This document shows, piece by piece, positions 10,701 through 18,700 of a DNA stretch of 64,000 nucleotides. Position numbers and translations under genes: made by a program. This stretch comes from HyVt-477 sp965224605 (GTDB lineage: Bacteria; Pseudomonadota; Gammaproteobacteria; Thiotrichales; Thiotrichaceae), in assembly GCA_965224605.1 (NCBI GenBank), contig CBDCZP010000001.1, positions 186,001-250,000 on the forward strand, in the 5' to 3' direction. Under the pieces are notes generated by a model. The model searched no databases, was not told the origin of the DNA, and saw nothing but the letters and a program-made list of their open reading frames with translations. Within the stretch, counting starts at the first letter, position 1. Every line of letters starts with the position of its first letter.

Positions 10701-11101
10701 GCACACCCACAAAAAATGAGCTTAATTTGATAGGCTCTACTATAGGGGATGCAGATGGTGATGGTATCCCCGATTATTTGGATGTCGATACCAATACATC
10801 TACGCCTGAGGGGAATAAGGATGGCGACGCAGATGGTGATGGCGTGATTGACCGGCTTGAATGCCCATCGGGTCCTCTCTGTGAGGATAGAGATGGCGAT
10901 GGCATCCCTGATTATAGAGATTCAAATTCAACATCGGGCAACCCCGGAACAGGGTCGCCAGGAACTTCAACTCCGACCTCTACTCCCACCGTCACCACTG
11001 TTACCGGTGGCGGTTTGTTGGATATTGTGATGCTTGCTTTATTGACAGGTTTGATAGGGATTCGAAAATACGGGTCGAGAAGTTATAGAGATAGACAGTA
11101 A
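7721..11101 (+). CDS. Calcium-binding thrombospondin type 3 repeat surface protein, 1,126 aa, with GlyGly-CTERM-like tail
   Basis: A signal peptide (1-29, ending TTQAWA) leads into a bacterial Ig-like region at about 130-220. About 850 residues (roughly 221-1075) of acidic DxDxDGxxD repeats follow, of the thrombospondin type 3 kind, which bind calcium and form rigid rods. A Pro/Thr/Ser linker comes next. The C-terminus has TGGGLLDIVM, a hydrophobic helix and a basic tail. That tripartite end resembles the GlyGly-CTERM sorting signal processed by rhombosortase, although the tail after the helix is longer than usual. Export to and anchoring at the outer surface follow from this. It lies divergent to the DUF11 operon and 49 bp before an OmpA-family gene, so the three units probably build one surface structure. 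Confidence 0.9.
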   Translation: MKAHKIKNMLKPFLKVFAGFVLMTTQAWAIDFGITRSDPVGELTNADSVVFEIAFVGGELALAIDDIRFIRRAGGDTIQSVEPVNAGVFDRYYVTITTKISGSIIIDLNEVFINDHGLDSFGGLPSYSIDKIPPPIPTVTFDAITLNDQPTLSGTGEINSFINVSIQSSASGCTTQVAADSSWSCTLSPSLSPGSYSISITAEDLAGNISNPNNITLNILDPNGDDDDDGLINSVEVTQLFTDPFNADTDGDGVSDLIEVGPNSNDPFNSNGTGAIDALDPHDDFDDDGLNSTLETLLGLDPRDPDFDDDNIHDGVEANASGNDADGDGIDDRFDVTQTGGSDTNNDGIDDAAALVDTDLDSIPNAKDVDSDNDGIPDVVEGTGDSDHDGIPNYLDPDSDNDGITDHDASGASGNDADNDGIDDSFDVDSTGGTDSNGDGIDDDVIGTDTDNDGIPDYEDIDDDNDGIPDSVESGASGNDTDGDGIDDAFDVNQTGGTDADGDGIDDNQPPDSDNDGIPDSIDTDSDNDGIPDVIESGATGNDTDNDGIDDAFDVDQTGGTDANNDGIDDDALLDSDGDGIPDSADTDSDNDGISDTIESGASGNDSDNDGIDDTFDVDQTGGTDSNNDGIDDSFQGGGLDYTNPDNDSDGDGIPNAVEIDLGSDPSNADSDGDGVPDGDEDTDNDGVPNAIEIALGLDPNNTDSDGDGVSDGLEDNDNDGINNALEILVGLNPNSADSNGDGIPDSTISDWDNDGVINDNEIGGTPFLDSDQDGIPVYLDDNDNDDNIGNQNGQIEYPFDLDFDGLLNVFDADDDGDGIGTLLEGSADTDSDGLPDYIESNTLDSDGDGITDNADSDDDNDGIPTLAEVGANGVNISLDNDADGIPDYLDADSTNNAGTADGTGDSDGNGFSDQQECPNGFPCPDLDKDGTPNYLDTDDDGDGVSDIEEIGANPNNPGDQDADGIPDFLEANHIDSDGDGLFDHQDDDDDGDGTPTKNELNLIGSTIGDADGDGIPDYLDVDTNTSTPEGNKDGDADGDGVIDRLECPSGPLCEDRDGDGIPDYRDSNSTSGNPGTGSPGTSTPTSTPTVTTVTGGGLLDIVMLALLTGLIGIRKYGSRSYRDRQ
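8390..10930 (+). repeat. Degenerate in-frame DNA repeats coding Asp-rich TSP3 motifs
   Basis: GATGGTGATGG-type units recur throughout, with longer higher-order units around 8,640-9,620 in which a GxSGND, DGIDD, FDV, QTGGTD block repeats at roughly 240-270 bp. Such tracts are prone to copy-number change by slippage. Confidence 0.85.
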
Positions 11102-11150
11102 TATGCCAAAAACAATAAAAATAATAGATGCAGAATAAACAGGTGTGGAA

Positions 11151-12209
11151 ATGAAGAATAAGAGTCTTAAGGCAGCATTATCAGTGCTCATGATGATGGT
11201 TGCTACGGGGTCAGTATCAGCAGAACAAATAAAACGTCTGGAGGATAGTTGGTATGTAGGTGGAGCGGTAGGCATGAGTATGCTTGAGCCGTTGACGCCA
11301 CTGGGTTCCAGCGTGACAGATGATAAAGATATGTCTGGCAAATTGTATGTGGGTGTTGATATATCAAACCAGCTAGGGGTTGAGGCGTTCTGGTCGTCAT
11401 TAGGAAAAAGCTCTATTACTGGGTCGGCAGGGGAAGGGAGCATCGAATATTCTGCTTTAGGTGTTAACGGAATCTATCATGTGCCGATGTATGCGGGGCG
11501 CATACATCCCTTTGGAAAACTAGGCATTGCTAAAATAAAGACCCGTGCTAAGGGGGCTGTTGCTGTTCACCAGGACAACAAATATTCAGTTTTTACGGGT
11601 GTGGGTGCGGAGTATGATCTTAGTCCTGGTATGAAAGTACGGGCAGAATACGAATACTTTACTAAAGACCTAAGCCAAATTAGTGTCGGTCTAAATTGGT
11701 CTCCTAACGAACGTATGCATTATTTAGATGTAAAACGCTCCACCATTCCTGCTGCTCTGCCGATGAATGTCATCACGCCAGGCACTCCTTCAAGGCAAAA
11801 GCCTGTAATGAAAAAAAGAATTCAGAAAGTACAGACAATGAGATCATCATTAACTGGAAACTCATTGTTCGCATCAGGAAGCTCACGTTTATCAGCCAAC
11901 GGAATAAACCGTTTAAATCAGCTAATCAATAAAATACGTAAAAAGAGTTTCAAGCTATATCATATCGTTGTGTCTGGACATACGGATAATCGTGGCTCGC
12001 ATAGACAGAACATGCATCTTTCCAAAAATAGAGCAGAAGCCGTTGCCCGTTATATGTCATCGCGAGGTGTGCCAAGGCATTTAATGTCGGTGGTAGGTGT
12101 GGGTGAAGCTCGACCCGTAAGCACCAATAATACAGCCTACGGTAGAGCTTTAAATCGACGAGTTGATATAAAGATTAAAGGTGCTTCATCGTATGTCGCC
12201 TCACGATAG
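11151..12209 (+). CDS. OmpA-family outer-membrane protein, 352 aa
   Basis: I chose ATG 11151 because an AGGTG-type ribosome site sits 6 bases upstream and translation from it opens with a standard signal peptide (MKNKSLKAALS to SVSA). A GTG at 11145 would add only two residues. Residues of about 30-190 look like an 8-strand OmpA barrel (YVGGAVGMSM, KLYVGVDIS, VRAEYEYF). A basic linker follows, then an OmpA C-terminal peptidoglycan-binding domain at about 235-345 with the GHTDNRGS motif and the NRRVDI end. It would tether the outer membrane to the cell wall. It lies directly after the TSP3 repeat protein and is probably cotranscribed. Confidence 0.9.
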   Translation: MKNKSLKAALSVLMMMVATGSVSAEQIKRLEDSWYVGGAVGMSMLEPLTPLGSSVTDDKDMSGKLYVGVDISNQLGVEAFWSSLGKSSITGSAGEGSIEYSALGVNGIYHVPMYAGRIHPFGKLGIAKIKTRAKGAVAVHQDNKYSVFTGVGAEYDLSPGMKVRAEYEYFTKDLSQISVGLNWSPNERMHYLDVKRSTIPAALPMNVITPGTPSRQKPVMKKRIQKVQTMRSSLTGNSLFASGSSRLSANGINRLNQLINKIRKKSFKLYHIVVSGHTDNRGSHRQNMHLSKNRAEAVARYMSSRGVPRHLMSVVGVGEARPVSTNNTAYGRALNRRVDIKIKGASSYVASR

Positions 12210-12236
12210 CTGAGGAATTTTTGATTAAGTCGAAAA

Positions 12237-12293
12237 GCCTCTGAAGGCTCACTTCCAGAAAGACATCACTTAACCAGAATCTCCGTTAATCAA
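12237..12293 (-). repeat. Dispersed intergenic repeat, copy A
   Basis: Read on the minus strand, 12266-12237 matches the plus strand at 14650-14682 and 28981-29012 (shared core TTTCTGGAAGTGAG, then CTTCAG). The adjoining plus-strand segment ACTTAACCAGAATCTCCGTTA (from 12268) also recurs near 14746 and 30036. It lies in the spacer between the OmpA gene and coaE. Confidence 0.6.
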
Positions 12294-12476
12294 CTTATAC
12301 TTACTTGCCGGTAAGGTATCGTCACCCATAATAAAACGCCACATTCGTACTACCTGAAGGCACACTACGTTCGTTAGCTTTAATCATCATCGAATCCAGT
12401 TATCATAAGTGGATTGTCGATTTTTGGTATACGGTTATAATCATTCTAGTTATCGAACTAATAGGAGCACAGAGTT

Positions 12477-13133
12477 GTGCTAAAAGTAGGACTAACAGGT
12501 GGAATAGGGTGTGGCAAAAGCACGGCTATTCGATTTTTTCAGCAGCGTGGTGTGCCGGTAATTGATGCTGATCGTATTGCAAAGAAAATGGTAGAATCGG
12601 GTCAACCCGCACTTGATGAGATAGCCGATAGCTTCGGTAATCATTTTATCCAGGCTGATGGGCAACTGAATAGAGCCTTACTGAAAGAAAAGGTTTTTTC
12701 CGACAAGGCTATGCTTAATCAATTAGAAGCTATACTTCATCCCCGAATACGTCATGCTATTAACTTGCAAATGGATGCGTTGTTAGCAAAAAATGAAAAC
12801 TTAAAGGAACATGGCGACCTTATAGCTTATGACTACCTCATAGTTGATGTGCCATTGCTGGTTGAAAAAGACTATCAGGATCTTTTCGATGAAATAATTG
12901 TAGTGGATTGTGCCGAACAACAACAACTGCAAAGAGTGTTGAAAAGGGATGATCTGATTGAACAAGTCATTCAGGCGATTATGGATAAACAGGCTACAAG
13001 AAAAGAACGGCTGGAAATCGCCACGGAAACATTAGATAATACCGGATCAATTAATGCGCTAGAACAGCTGGTAGACGCATTACATGTTAAGTTTCTTGAT
13101 AAAAGCATTCTTGGTGGCAAACATTCTCGGTGA
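12477..13133 (+). CDS. coaE: Dephospho-CoA kinase
   Basis: CoaE catalyses the last step of coenzyme A synthesis, ATP-dependent phosphorylation of the ribose 3'-hydroxyl of dephospho-CoA, in the cytoplasm. The P-loop GGIGCGKST is at residues 8-16. DADRIAKKMVE matches the family substrate-binding segment, and IVDVPLLVE and a C-terminal lid region are present. Length (218 aa) is slightly above the usual 200-206. The start is GTG, with an AGGAG site nine bases upstream. It lies 87 bp before zapD, the usual gammaproteobacterial coaE-zapD order. Confidence 0.95.
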   Translation: MLKVGLTGGIGCGKSTAIRFFQQRGVPVIDADRIAKKMVESGQPALDEIADSFGNHFIQADGQLNRALLKEKVFSDKAMLNQLEAILHPRIRHAINLQMDALLAKNENLKEHGDLIAYDYLIVDVPLLVEKDYQDLFDEIIVVDCAEQQQLQRVLKRDDLIEQVIQAIMDKQATRKERLEIATETLDNTGSINALEQLVDALHVKFLDKSILGGKHSR

Positions 13134-13220
13134 ATAATACTAAGGACTCAGGAGTAAATGAGACTTTTCATGCGAAGCTCTCAAACATATAACAACAACT
13201 AATAAGGGACACTGGATTAA

Positions 13221-13991
13221 ATGATCGTATACGAACAGCCGTTAAATGAAAAAATACGTCTTTTTATGCGCCTTGAGCATATGTTTGACCGATTTGATCA
13301 TTATGTCTCTGAGCCTTCAGTAACCAATAGCCAGACAGCGATTGAGCTATTGCTAGAACTACATGAAATGTCCTCCAGACTTGATGTCAAAAGTGCCATT
13401 TTGAAAATTATTGACCATCAAACTTCTGTTATTAAAAGTTTTCATGGTGATGACGATTCGGTTGAAGAGAAAAAAAATAGCATTATTGAGATTCTTGAAG
13501 AAAAAACTAAAGAGCTGTATAGCTTTCATGGACAATTTGGTCAGTACATGAAAAACCATTCTTTTCTGATTTTTGTGAAACAGCGCTTGAGCGTGAGTGG
13601 TGGTTTGAACGCTTTTGATGCGCCTATTTTCAATCTGTGGATCAATCAGCCTGCAGAGATAAGAACAGAGCAACTGAACTCGTGGATAGAGCCTTATCAG
13701 AAATCTCGGGAGGCGATAACACTGGTGATGGAACTTATTAGACAAAGTGCAGAAGAAGTTGAGTATGTTGCCGAAGACGGTTTTTTTCAATCGACGTTAA
13801 GAACGGGAGGGAAGAGCAAGCATTATCAAATGTTACGGGTACATATTCCTAGTAGCTATTCATATTACCCGGAAATTAGTGCTGGCACACAACGCTTTTC
13901 AATCCGCTTTGTGAGTGTTGATGATTTGGCAGAGCGTGGCAAACAAGTAAACGATGACGTGTCTTTTTCATTAAGTATTTGTGGTTTTTAG
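13221..13991 (+). CDS. zapD: Cell division protein ZapD
   Basis: This is a ZapD/YacF family protein of 256 aa, the normal length. It opens with the family signature YEQPLNEKIRLFMRLE and ends with a beta-rich domain (DVSFSLSICGF). ZapD is cytoplasmic, binds the C-terminal tail of FtsZ and cross-links protofilaments in the Z-ring. Its position after coaE supports the call. The stop is only 5 bp before the next gene, so the following membrane protein is probably translated from the same message. Confidence 0.92.
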   Translation: MIVYEQPLNEKIRLFMRLEHMFDRFDHYVSEPSVTNSQTAIELLLELHEMSSRLDVKSAILKIIDHQTSVIKSFHGDDDSVEEKKNSIIEILEEKTKELYSFHGQFGQYMKNHSFLIFVKQRLSVSGGLNAFDAPIFNLWINQPAEIRTEQLNSWIEPYQKSREAITLVMELIRQSAEEVEYVAEDGFFQSTLRTGGKSKHYQMLRVHIPSSYSYYPEISAGTQRFSIRFVSVDDLAERGKQVNDDVSFSLSICGF

Positions 13992-13996
13992 CAAAG

Positions 13997-14593
13997 ATGA
14001 CTTCTTTATCCGAATCTGACAATTTTAATCTTGATCTTGATCAATTATCTGATGAAGAACTATTTACAGATTCATTTTCTAATCTGAAACAGGCTTTCTT
14101 AAAGCAAAGCGCTTCACAACGTAGGGTAGCGGTTAGAGTTAAATTTTTGATCCGTTCGCTGATGATTGCGATTGTGACTTCACTGCTTTTTATTTTCTAT
14201 CTTATTTATATATTAACGCATCAAGTAACCGTACTGACAAATGAACTGGATTCCATGTCGATAGAAGGCCAGATGGTGCTAAAGAGTATGAGTAACATTG
14301 ATTCAGTGATGATGAAGTTTGAGGCGCATATGAATTCGTTACCGTACATTAATGAATCTGTATCTCGTATTGATGATAATTTGTCATTAGTGGAAATCAA
14401 CGTCGCAGGAATATCTGATAATCTAGGCCTTATTAATGGTGAAGTGAATCAACTCAGTAAGACATTGGGTAGCATGTCATCCAATATCGAGGTGTTGGAT
14501 TATACGGTTCATCAAGTTAACAAAGATATCAATGATGCGACCAAGCCCATTCAGCGCTTTAATGACTTTAATCCCTTTAACTATATGAAATAA
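13997..14593 (+). CDS. Single-TM coiled-coil protein, 198 aa, unknown function
   Basis: I chose ATG 13997; the longer TTG start at 13979 would overlap zapD. The protein has a cytoplasmic N-terminus of about 40 residues and one transmembrane helix at about 47-68. A Ser/Asn/Asp-rich heptad-like region reaches to the C-terminus, predicted periplasmic coiled coil. The end, DATKPIQRFNDFNPF, closely matches the end of the protein at 14855-15397 (ETAKPIRQFIPIP). The two are therefore related. It follows zapD by 5 bp. I do not recognise a named family. A structural or envelope role is a guess from topology. Confidence 0.8.
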   Translation: MTSLSESDNFNLDLDQLSDEELFTDSFSNLKQAFLKQSASQRRVAVRVKFLIRSLMIAIVTSLLFIFYLIYILTHQVTVLTNELDSMSIEGQMVLKSMSNIDSVMMKFEAHMNSLPYINESVSRIDDNLSLVEINVAGISDNLGLINGEVNQLSKTLGSMSSNIEVLDYTVHQVNKDINDATKPIQRFNDFNPFNYMK

Positions 14594-14649
14594 TCCTAAG
14601 CTAGTTATCATGTGGCGGTGCTGAATGCTAATGAAACTCTGAACAAGTC

Positions 14650-14766
14650 ATGTCTTTCTGGAAGTGAGTCTTCAGGCTCGCCTACGGCTCTTGAAATCAA
14701 CACCTTAGGGCGAATCTAAAGCATCGGGGATTCCAGAGGATTTAGACTTAATCAGAAGTTCCATTA
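14650..14766 (+). repeat. Dispersed intergenic repeat, copy B
   Basis: The core at 14650-14682 matches copies A and C. A second shared segment, ACTTAATCAGAAGTTCCATT, starts at 14746. It fills most of the 261-bp gap between the two related coiled-coil genes. Confidence 0.6.
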
Positions 14767-14854
14767 GAGAAACACGGGAAATCACTAACTAGATTTGTAT
14801 TTCGTACCCGCATGCAGGCACACAGAATTAAGGAATGCTTAACACCAGGAAATT

Positions 14855-15397
14855 ATGGAACTATCCCGCACACAATTAAAAAACTTGCATTCCTGTATGT
14901 CAGAGTTGTTAGATAATGCAGAGCAACAAGAATCAATAACCAGTGGCAATATAAAAGCGACTAACAGAGTTATTTTGGTCTTTACTATGCTGGGTGCGGC
15001 ATTGACTATTTCTATCTTTTTCCTGTTTTTTGGTTTAACAAGCGCTATCAAACATTCTGTCGAAAGCATGGCTGTTATTGAATCTCAGGTAACTGAATTA
15101 AGTGCAACAATGAATAACATCACCAGCTCGGTTGAAAGTATGGGTAGAGATGTTGAAAGTTTGTATGATATGAACGAGAGCGTAGGTCATATGGCGTTAA
15201 AAACAGGTATCATCAATACTTACATCGCGAAACTTAATGACCAGACTAAATGGCTTAGTTCTGATGTCTCCTATGTTCGTCATCATGTTGATAATGTGAA
15301 CTGGCGTTTTTCAAGCATCAATCGGGCAATAGGCGGAGTTTCCTATTCTCTACATGAAACAGCAAAGCCGATTCGGCAATTTATTCCTATACCCTAG
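14855..15397 (+). CDS. Single-TM coiled-coil protein, 180 aa, relative of the preceding gene
   Basis: A short cytoplasmic N-terminus precedes one transmembrane helix at about 42-66 (VILVFTMLGAALTISIFFLF) and a long heptad-rich segment (SVESMAVIESQVTELSATM and onward). The C-terminal TAKPIRQF motif is shared with the 198-aa protein upstream. Topology, length and the terminal motif indicate an ancient duplication, with a dispersed repeat now lying between the copies. No enzymatic motif is visible. Function unknown. Confidence 0.8.
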   Translation: MELSRTQLKNLHSCMSELLDNAEQQESITSGNIKATNRVILVFTMLGAALTISIFFLFFGLTSAIKHSVESMAVIESQVTELSATMNNITSSVESMGRDVESLYDMNESVGHMALKTGIINTYIAKLNDQTKWLSSDVSYVRHHVDNVNWRFSSINRAIGGVSYSLHETAKPIRQFIPIP

Positions 15398-15604
15398 CCT
15401 AATGTAAATACAGTTTTATTCTGCTTTTCCCGTTGGTATTAATCTCGATATAACTTTTCACCGGCTCGTCTTGTGGTTTCTTTGTGTTTATACTGTCGTA
15501 GCATATGATTCAAGAGGTATTTAAAGTATAATAATCACTTATGCTCGAAACATAAAGTCAACTCTTAGTTAATCTTTCGGCTAATGACGATGACAGACTT
15601 TGTC

Positions 15605-15633
15605 TGGAATATAGAGTCGATAACCTATATAAT
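15605..15633 (+). promoter_or_regulatory. Putative sigma-70 promoter for gltBD
   Basis: A perfect -10 TATAAT at 15628-15633 is preceded, after 17 bases, by a weak -35 TGGAAT (15605-15610). A small inverted repeat, CAGAC ttt GTCTG, overlaps the upstream edge. The rest of the 397-bp spacer (15398-15794) shows nothing else I can name. Confidence 0.4.
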
Positions 15634-15794
15634 GTGCGCCTTTTCGCTGATGTAATGACGTCTGTAATTATGGGGCACTTATCATCTGGGCGGAACGCAT
15701 ACATAGGGATTTATGTGCTTTCTGGACAGTAACTAGTTAGCAAATCTTAGTTAATTTTTGTTAATTTAGTCAATATTAAAGAGGTTTAGCGTTG

Positions 15795-18700
15795 ATGCAT
15801 CCTGGAGTTCTTCCTTCCCCTAAAGGACTATATGATCCAAGAAACGAGCACGATGCATGTGGTGTTGGTTTTGTTGCTCATATTAAAGGCGAAAAATCGC
15901 ATAATATTATTCAGCAAGGGCTGACTATTCTTCAACGCTTGCATCATCGTGGTGCTGTTGGCGCTGACCCGTTATCGGGTGATGGCGCTGGTCTGTTGAT
16001 GCAGATTTCTGATGGTTTCTTTCGTAATGTAGTTGACTTTGACTTACCTGAAGTCGGTGCTTATGGCGTTGGAATGCTGTTCTTGCCACAAGATGATGCT
16101 GAGCGTGAAGCGATTCAGAAAGTAGTTGAATCGGTTATTACAGAAGAAGGTCAACAGGTGCTAGGTTGGCGTACTGTTCCAGTAGATAATTCCGGATTAG
16201 GTGAGACGGTTTACCCAACTGAACCTCGTATTCGTCAAGTATTTGTCGGTAGTGCGTCAGGCGTTAATCAAAAAGAATTAGAACGTAAGCTATTTGTCAT
16301 CCATAAACGCATTACGGTTGCCGTAAAGGGTATGGCTGGAGCGGCTTACTTTTATATCAACTCCATGTCTACACGTACTATTGTTTACAAAGGCATGTTG
16401 TTAGCAGGTCAGGTGGGTGAATACTATCCTGACTTAAATGATGAGCGCATGATCTCTGCGCTAGCATTGGTTCACCAGCGTTTCTCTACGAATACTTTCC
16501 CTACATGGGACTTGGCTCACCCTTTTAGAATGATCGCACACAATGGTGAGATCAATACCAATCAAGGCAATGTGAACTGGATGGCGGCACGCCAGCATTC
16601 CATGGCTTCGGATATTCTAGGTGATGACCTTAAAAAGATTTGGCCTTTAATTCCAGCAGGTCAATCGGATTCGGCTTGTTTTGATAACGCGCTAGAGTTG
16701 TTGGTAGCCGGTGGCTATAGCATGACTCACGCCATGATGATGTTGATTCCTGAAGCATGGGGAAGCAACGAATTAATGGATAGCAAGCGCCGTGATTTTT
16801 ACGAATATCACGCAGCATTAATGGAACCATGGGATGGCCCTGCGGCAGTTGCCTTCACGGATGGTCGTCAAATCGGTGCAACTCTAGACCGAAATGGTTT
16901 ACGTCCAGCGCGTTATTTGATTACAGATGATGATCTTGTGGTTCTAGCCTCAGAAATGGGTGTGCTAGAAATTCCTGAAGACAAAATTGTTAAAAAATGG
17001 CGTTTACAGCCAGGCAAAATGTTCCTTATTGATATGGAAGAAGGCCGTATCATTGATGACCAAGAGCTGAAAGACAAGCTAGCTTCGGATAAGCCTTACG
17101 CACAATGGTTAGAAGAAAACCAAATTCATGTGTCAAAACTGGCAGATAGAAAAGAAGAAAATACGATTCCAGAAGCTTTAACTGGCGATGCTTTATTAAA
17201 CGCCCAGCAAGCGTTTGGTTATACCCAAGAAGATATGAAGTTTATTCTTGCGCCAATGATCAAGAAAGGCGAAGAAGATTTAGGCTCCATGGGTGCAGAT
17301 AATCCACAGGCTGTATTATCTGATCGCTCACGTCATCTTTCGAATTATTTCAAACAAAACTTTGCACAAGTCACGAATCCACCGATTGACCCGATTCGTG
17401 AAGAAATCGTTATGTCATTGATTTCACTAGTTGGGCCTAAGCCTAACTTGTTGGGCATTAATGAAGCAGGTTCACAGAAGCGTTTAGAAGTAGCTCAACC
17501 TGTTTTATCTAATCGTGATCTTGATAAAATTCGTCATGTTACCGATGCAGTAGGTGATGATTTCCGTACTAAAACGCTCGATATCACTTATGATGTTGCA
17601 CTAGGCGCAGAAAGTATGGAAGCTGTTATCCAGACCTTATGTGAAGATGCAGAAGCTGCTGTAGAAGGGCGTTTTAATATCCTTGTATTATCGGATAGAA
17701 ATATGAGCAAGGAACGTTTGACGGTTCCTGCTTTGTTAGCAACCTCCGCTGTTCATCATCATTTAATCCGTAAAGGGTTAAGAACGGAAACAGGTTTGGT
17801 TGTTGAGACCGCAGCGGCTATTGAAAACCATCATTTTGCAACCTTGGCGGGTTATGGTGCAGAGGCAATTAACCCTTGGTTAGTCTTTGATACATTAGAA
17901 ACGAATCTATCCACATTAGCCCCTGAGTTGGATATAGAAACTGCAAAATATAACTATATAAAAGCGGTTGGCAAAGGCTTGAAGAAAGTCATGTCGAAGA
18001 TGGGCATTTGTACTTATCAATCTTATTGTGGTGCACAAATCTTCGATGCTATTGGTTTAAAAGAGACCTTTATTGATAAATACTTCACAGGTACGTCGAC
18101 AAAAATTGAAGGCGTAGGACTTGCTGAGATTTCAGCAGAGGCCAAGCAGCTACATGATAGAGCTTATGGTGAGCAAGATATCTACCAACATCATTTAGAT
18201 GTGGGTGGTGATTATGCTTATCGTGTTCGTGGTGAAGCGCATGCATGGACTCCTGAAACTATTGCTAAATTGCAACATGCTGCGCGCGGTAATGACGCAA
18301 AAAGCTATAAAGAATTTACCAAGATTATTAATGAGCAGAACAAAGCACTGCTTAATTTTCGTGGCCTAATGGACTTTAAGTGGGCAGATAAGCCTGTTCC
18401 TCTAGATGAAGTTGAGTCAGCTAAAGAGATCGTCAAACGCTTTGCTACTGGTGCTATGTCGTTTGGAAGTATTTCTTACGAAGCACACTCTACGCTTGCT
18501 AAAGCAATGAATATTCTTGGCGGGAAATCCAATACAGGTGAAGGTGGGGAAGAGCCAGAACGCTTTAATCCACTACCTGATGGCTCTCCCAACCCAGAAC
18601 GCTCTGCTATCAAGCAGGTCGCATCAGGTCGTTTTGGAGTAACCACAGAATACTTAGTTAACGCTGATGATATCCAAATTAAAATGGCTCAAGGCGCAAA

